Assembly: GCF_002101375.1 (NCBI RefSeq)
Contig: NZ_CP015207.1
Span: 1,315,001 to 1,379,000, forward strand
Length of the DNA stretch: 64,000 bases
From: Sporosarcina ureae
GTDB taxonomy: Bacteria > Bacillota > Bacilli > Bacillales_A > Planococcaceae
Direction: 5' to 3'
A model generated the notes under the pieces. It made no database searches. It was not told where the DNA came from and worked only from the letters and a program-made list of their open reading frames with translations. The position numbers were made by a program, and so were the translations under genes. This document shows positions 62,744-64,000 of this stretch, one piece after another (the stretch's first letter is position 1; each line of letters opens with the position of its first letter).

Positions 62744-64000
62744 TTATAACGAATCTTTAATCACGCGCTTATAATTGAACACAGAAAGCAAACCAAATAT
62801 AGAGTATAGCGCTGTGTAGATTAACATCACCATAATCGTTGGTGTCAGCATTTCAGTACCGAATAAGAACCAGCCGGATTTTACAGCAAAATAGCTGTGT
62901 AAGAGACCGACGACTAATGGAATACCGAAATTAAATACCTGCTTTCGTTGAATCCCTTTTAGTAAATCTGTTTGTGTATAGCCTAGTTTACGAAGAATGG
63001 TGTAATTCGATTTTTCATCTTCACTTTCGTCCATCTGTTTAAAGTATAGGACGCAGCCAGACGTAACAAGGAAAGCGAGACCAAGGAATCCAACGATGAA
63101 CATAATCATGCCTGCACCTTGTATTTGTTTCGTTTTCTCCTCAAGCTTCGATTCATGCCCTGCCCATTCATTTATTCCCAACACATTAAATAGTTCATTC
63201 GCTTTTTCTAGATCATTTTCATTCTTGATATCCACTCCATGATACTCAGTAAATTCAGGCGTTATGGAAGGGTCCTTATCTACGTTCATTTTCTGAAATA
63301 CTTGATCATCCACTACCGCGACAACAAAACCATAAGCTACACGCGTTGGAAGAACAGCTACTCTTTCCGTCCCTTTCAGTGTCAGATCATACATATGCTC
63401 TTTGCCTTGAAATACGATTTGCTGATTCGCTTGGAATTTCATAAAGTTTTCCGTAAAACTATCAGAGTTAACGAAGAGCAATTCCTTTTCTTCTACGTCT
63501 ATCTCCGGCATTACTTCATCACTAATGACAATCATTTGCATATCAGTGTAACTCATCTCTTCACTTTCCCCACCTGAAATAGATAGAACTGTCGATAAAT
63601 CAACAGGTATAGTCAATAGATCAATAGCTGACTCTGAATAGGCTATGCCTTCACTGTCAAGTGACTGCGTAAATTCCATTGCACGCGTAATATCAGGAAT
63701 GGTAAAGTCGGCAGGAATAGTTCGCTCCACTGACTTCTCTACTGAGTAATACGATATATAACTTAACGACAATAACGTAATGGATAGCGCAGATAGCGTC
63801 GTAATAATCATCAATAAAAGAGAATTGGATTTCATTCGAAACATAATGGATGAGAGAGACAGCACGTCGTTAACGTTCAAATATCCTCCTTTACGTTTGC
63901 GAATCATGTTAAAGATAAAGCTGACGGAGCCTTTATAAAATAAATAGGTTCCTAAGACCACAGAAGCTAGTATGACGATCATCACTAGAAATAGCTGATT
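62744..64000 (-). CDS. FtsX-type ABC transporter permease, BceB-like, 5' part outside window
   Basis: The C-terminal 418 or so codons of a larger permease; the frame is open to the window edge (NQLFLVMIV reads through). Segments match BceB/VraG proteins, which work with a BceA ATPase in resistance to bacitracin and antimicrobial peptides: a helix, then GYLNVNDVLSLSSIMFRMKSN, a large extracellular domain (about 90-270 of the visible part) and three helices at the end. An ATPase and BceRS-like two-component genes would be expected upstream, beyond position 64000. Full BceB proteins are about 640 residues. Confidence 0.82.
   Translation of the reverse strand, partial: NQLFLVMIVILASVVLGTYLFYKGSVSFIFNMIRKRKGGYLNVNDVLSLSSIMFRMKSNSLLLMIITTLSALSITLLSLSYISYYSVEKSVERTIPADFTIPDITRAMEFTQSLDSEGIAYSESAIDLLTIPVDLSTVLSISGGESEEMSYTDMQMIVISDEVMPEIDVEEKELLFVNSDSFTENFMKFQANQQIVFQGKEHMYDLTLKGTERVAVLPTRVAYGFVVAVVDDQVFQKMNVDKDPSITPEFTEYHGVDIKNENDLEKANELFNVLGINEWAGHESKLEEKTKQIQGAGMIMFIVGFLGLAFLVTSGCVLYFKQMDESEDEKSNYTILRKLGYTQTDLLKGIQRKQVFNFGIPLVVGLLHSYFAVKSGWFLFGTEMLTPTIMVMLIYTALYSIFGLLSVFNYKRVIKDSL

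Noticed and set aside
1..64000. CRISPR arrays, tRNA or rRNA genes, transposases, prophage genes
   Set aside because: No regularly spaced repeats, no TTCGA-type tRNA arms in context and no recombinase or phage-like proteins were seen.

Overview
The window is 64 kb of low-GC chromosome from a spore-forming member of the Firmicutes, most likely in the Planococcaceae near Sporosarcina. The evidence is a gerA-type germination operon, an S-box and a guanine riboswitch, B. subtilis-like lutABC/lutR and LOV-STAS (YtvA-like) genes, AGGAGG-type ribosome sites and many TTG or GTG starts. The genus is an inference. No tRNA, rRNA, CRISPR array, transposase or prophage gene was seen.

Layout. 1-9.4 kb: pbuG behind a guanine riboswitch, guaA, a MoxR/DUF58/transglutaminase operon, and pncB-nadE for NAD salvage. 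9.6-14.6 kb: lactate utilisation (lutABC, lutR) with ogt and a paired SMR exporter. 14.7-21.4 kb: S-box-controlled metI, an SDR, stress and metal proteins (PfpI-like, Csp-like, HmoB) and small genes, with two poorly coding stretches. 21.8-25.4 kb: germination operon gerABC. 25.5-37.8 kb: mixed housekeeping genes (tatA, rhodanese, thioesterase, HAD phosphatase, UbiB-like kinase, MFS pump, msrA, LOV-STAS sensor) and one decayed acetyltransferase. 37.9-43.9 kb: oppABCDF under a perfect CcpA cre site. 44-51.8 kb: small lipoprotein, mini-catalase and an exopolysaccharide-type cluster. 52-64 kb: NCS1 permease, flavin reductase, Tat-exported GMC dehydrogenase, TetR/GNAT/MATE resistance operon, a cobalamin riboswitch with no recognisable target, and the C-terminal part of a BceB-like permease.

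Most unusual points. (1) GuaA has serine in place of the glutaminase nucleophile cysteine, while its synthetase domain looks intact. (2) The cluster at 46.2-51.8 kb joins a processive glycosyltransferase, a membrane HEAT protein, and a protein with a degenerate GGDEF domain that keeps the RxxD inhibitory site, fused to a receiver whose phospho-acceptor Asp is Asn. A divergent TIM-barrel hydrolase lies beside it. It looks like a c-di-GMP-gated polysaccharide secretion system analogous to, but different in composition from, B. subtilis ydaJKLMN. (3) A full cobalamin riboswitch leads only to a 48-codon frame, a strong terminator and a 73-residue protein of unknown function. (4) There is a compact three-way-junction element upstream of guaA and a 145-bp element with 13-bp terminal inverted repeats.

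Many starts were moved to internal ATG/TTG/GTG codons where a clear Shine-Dalgarno decides. Family assignments come from reading motifs by eye, without database searches.
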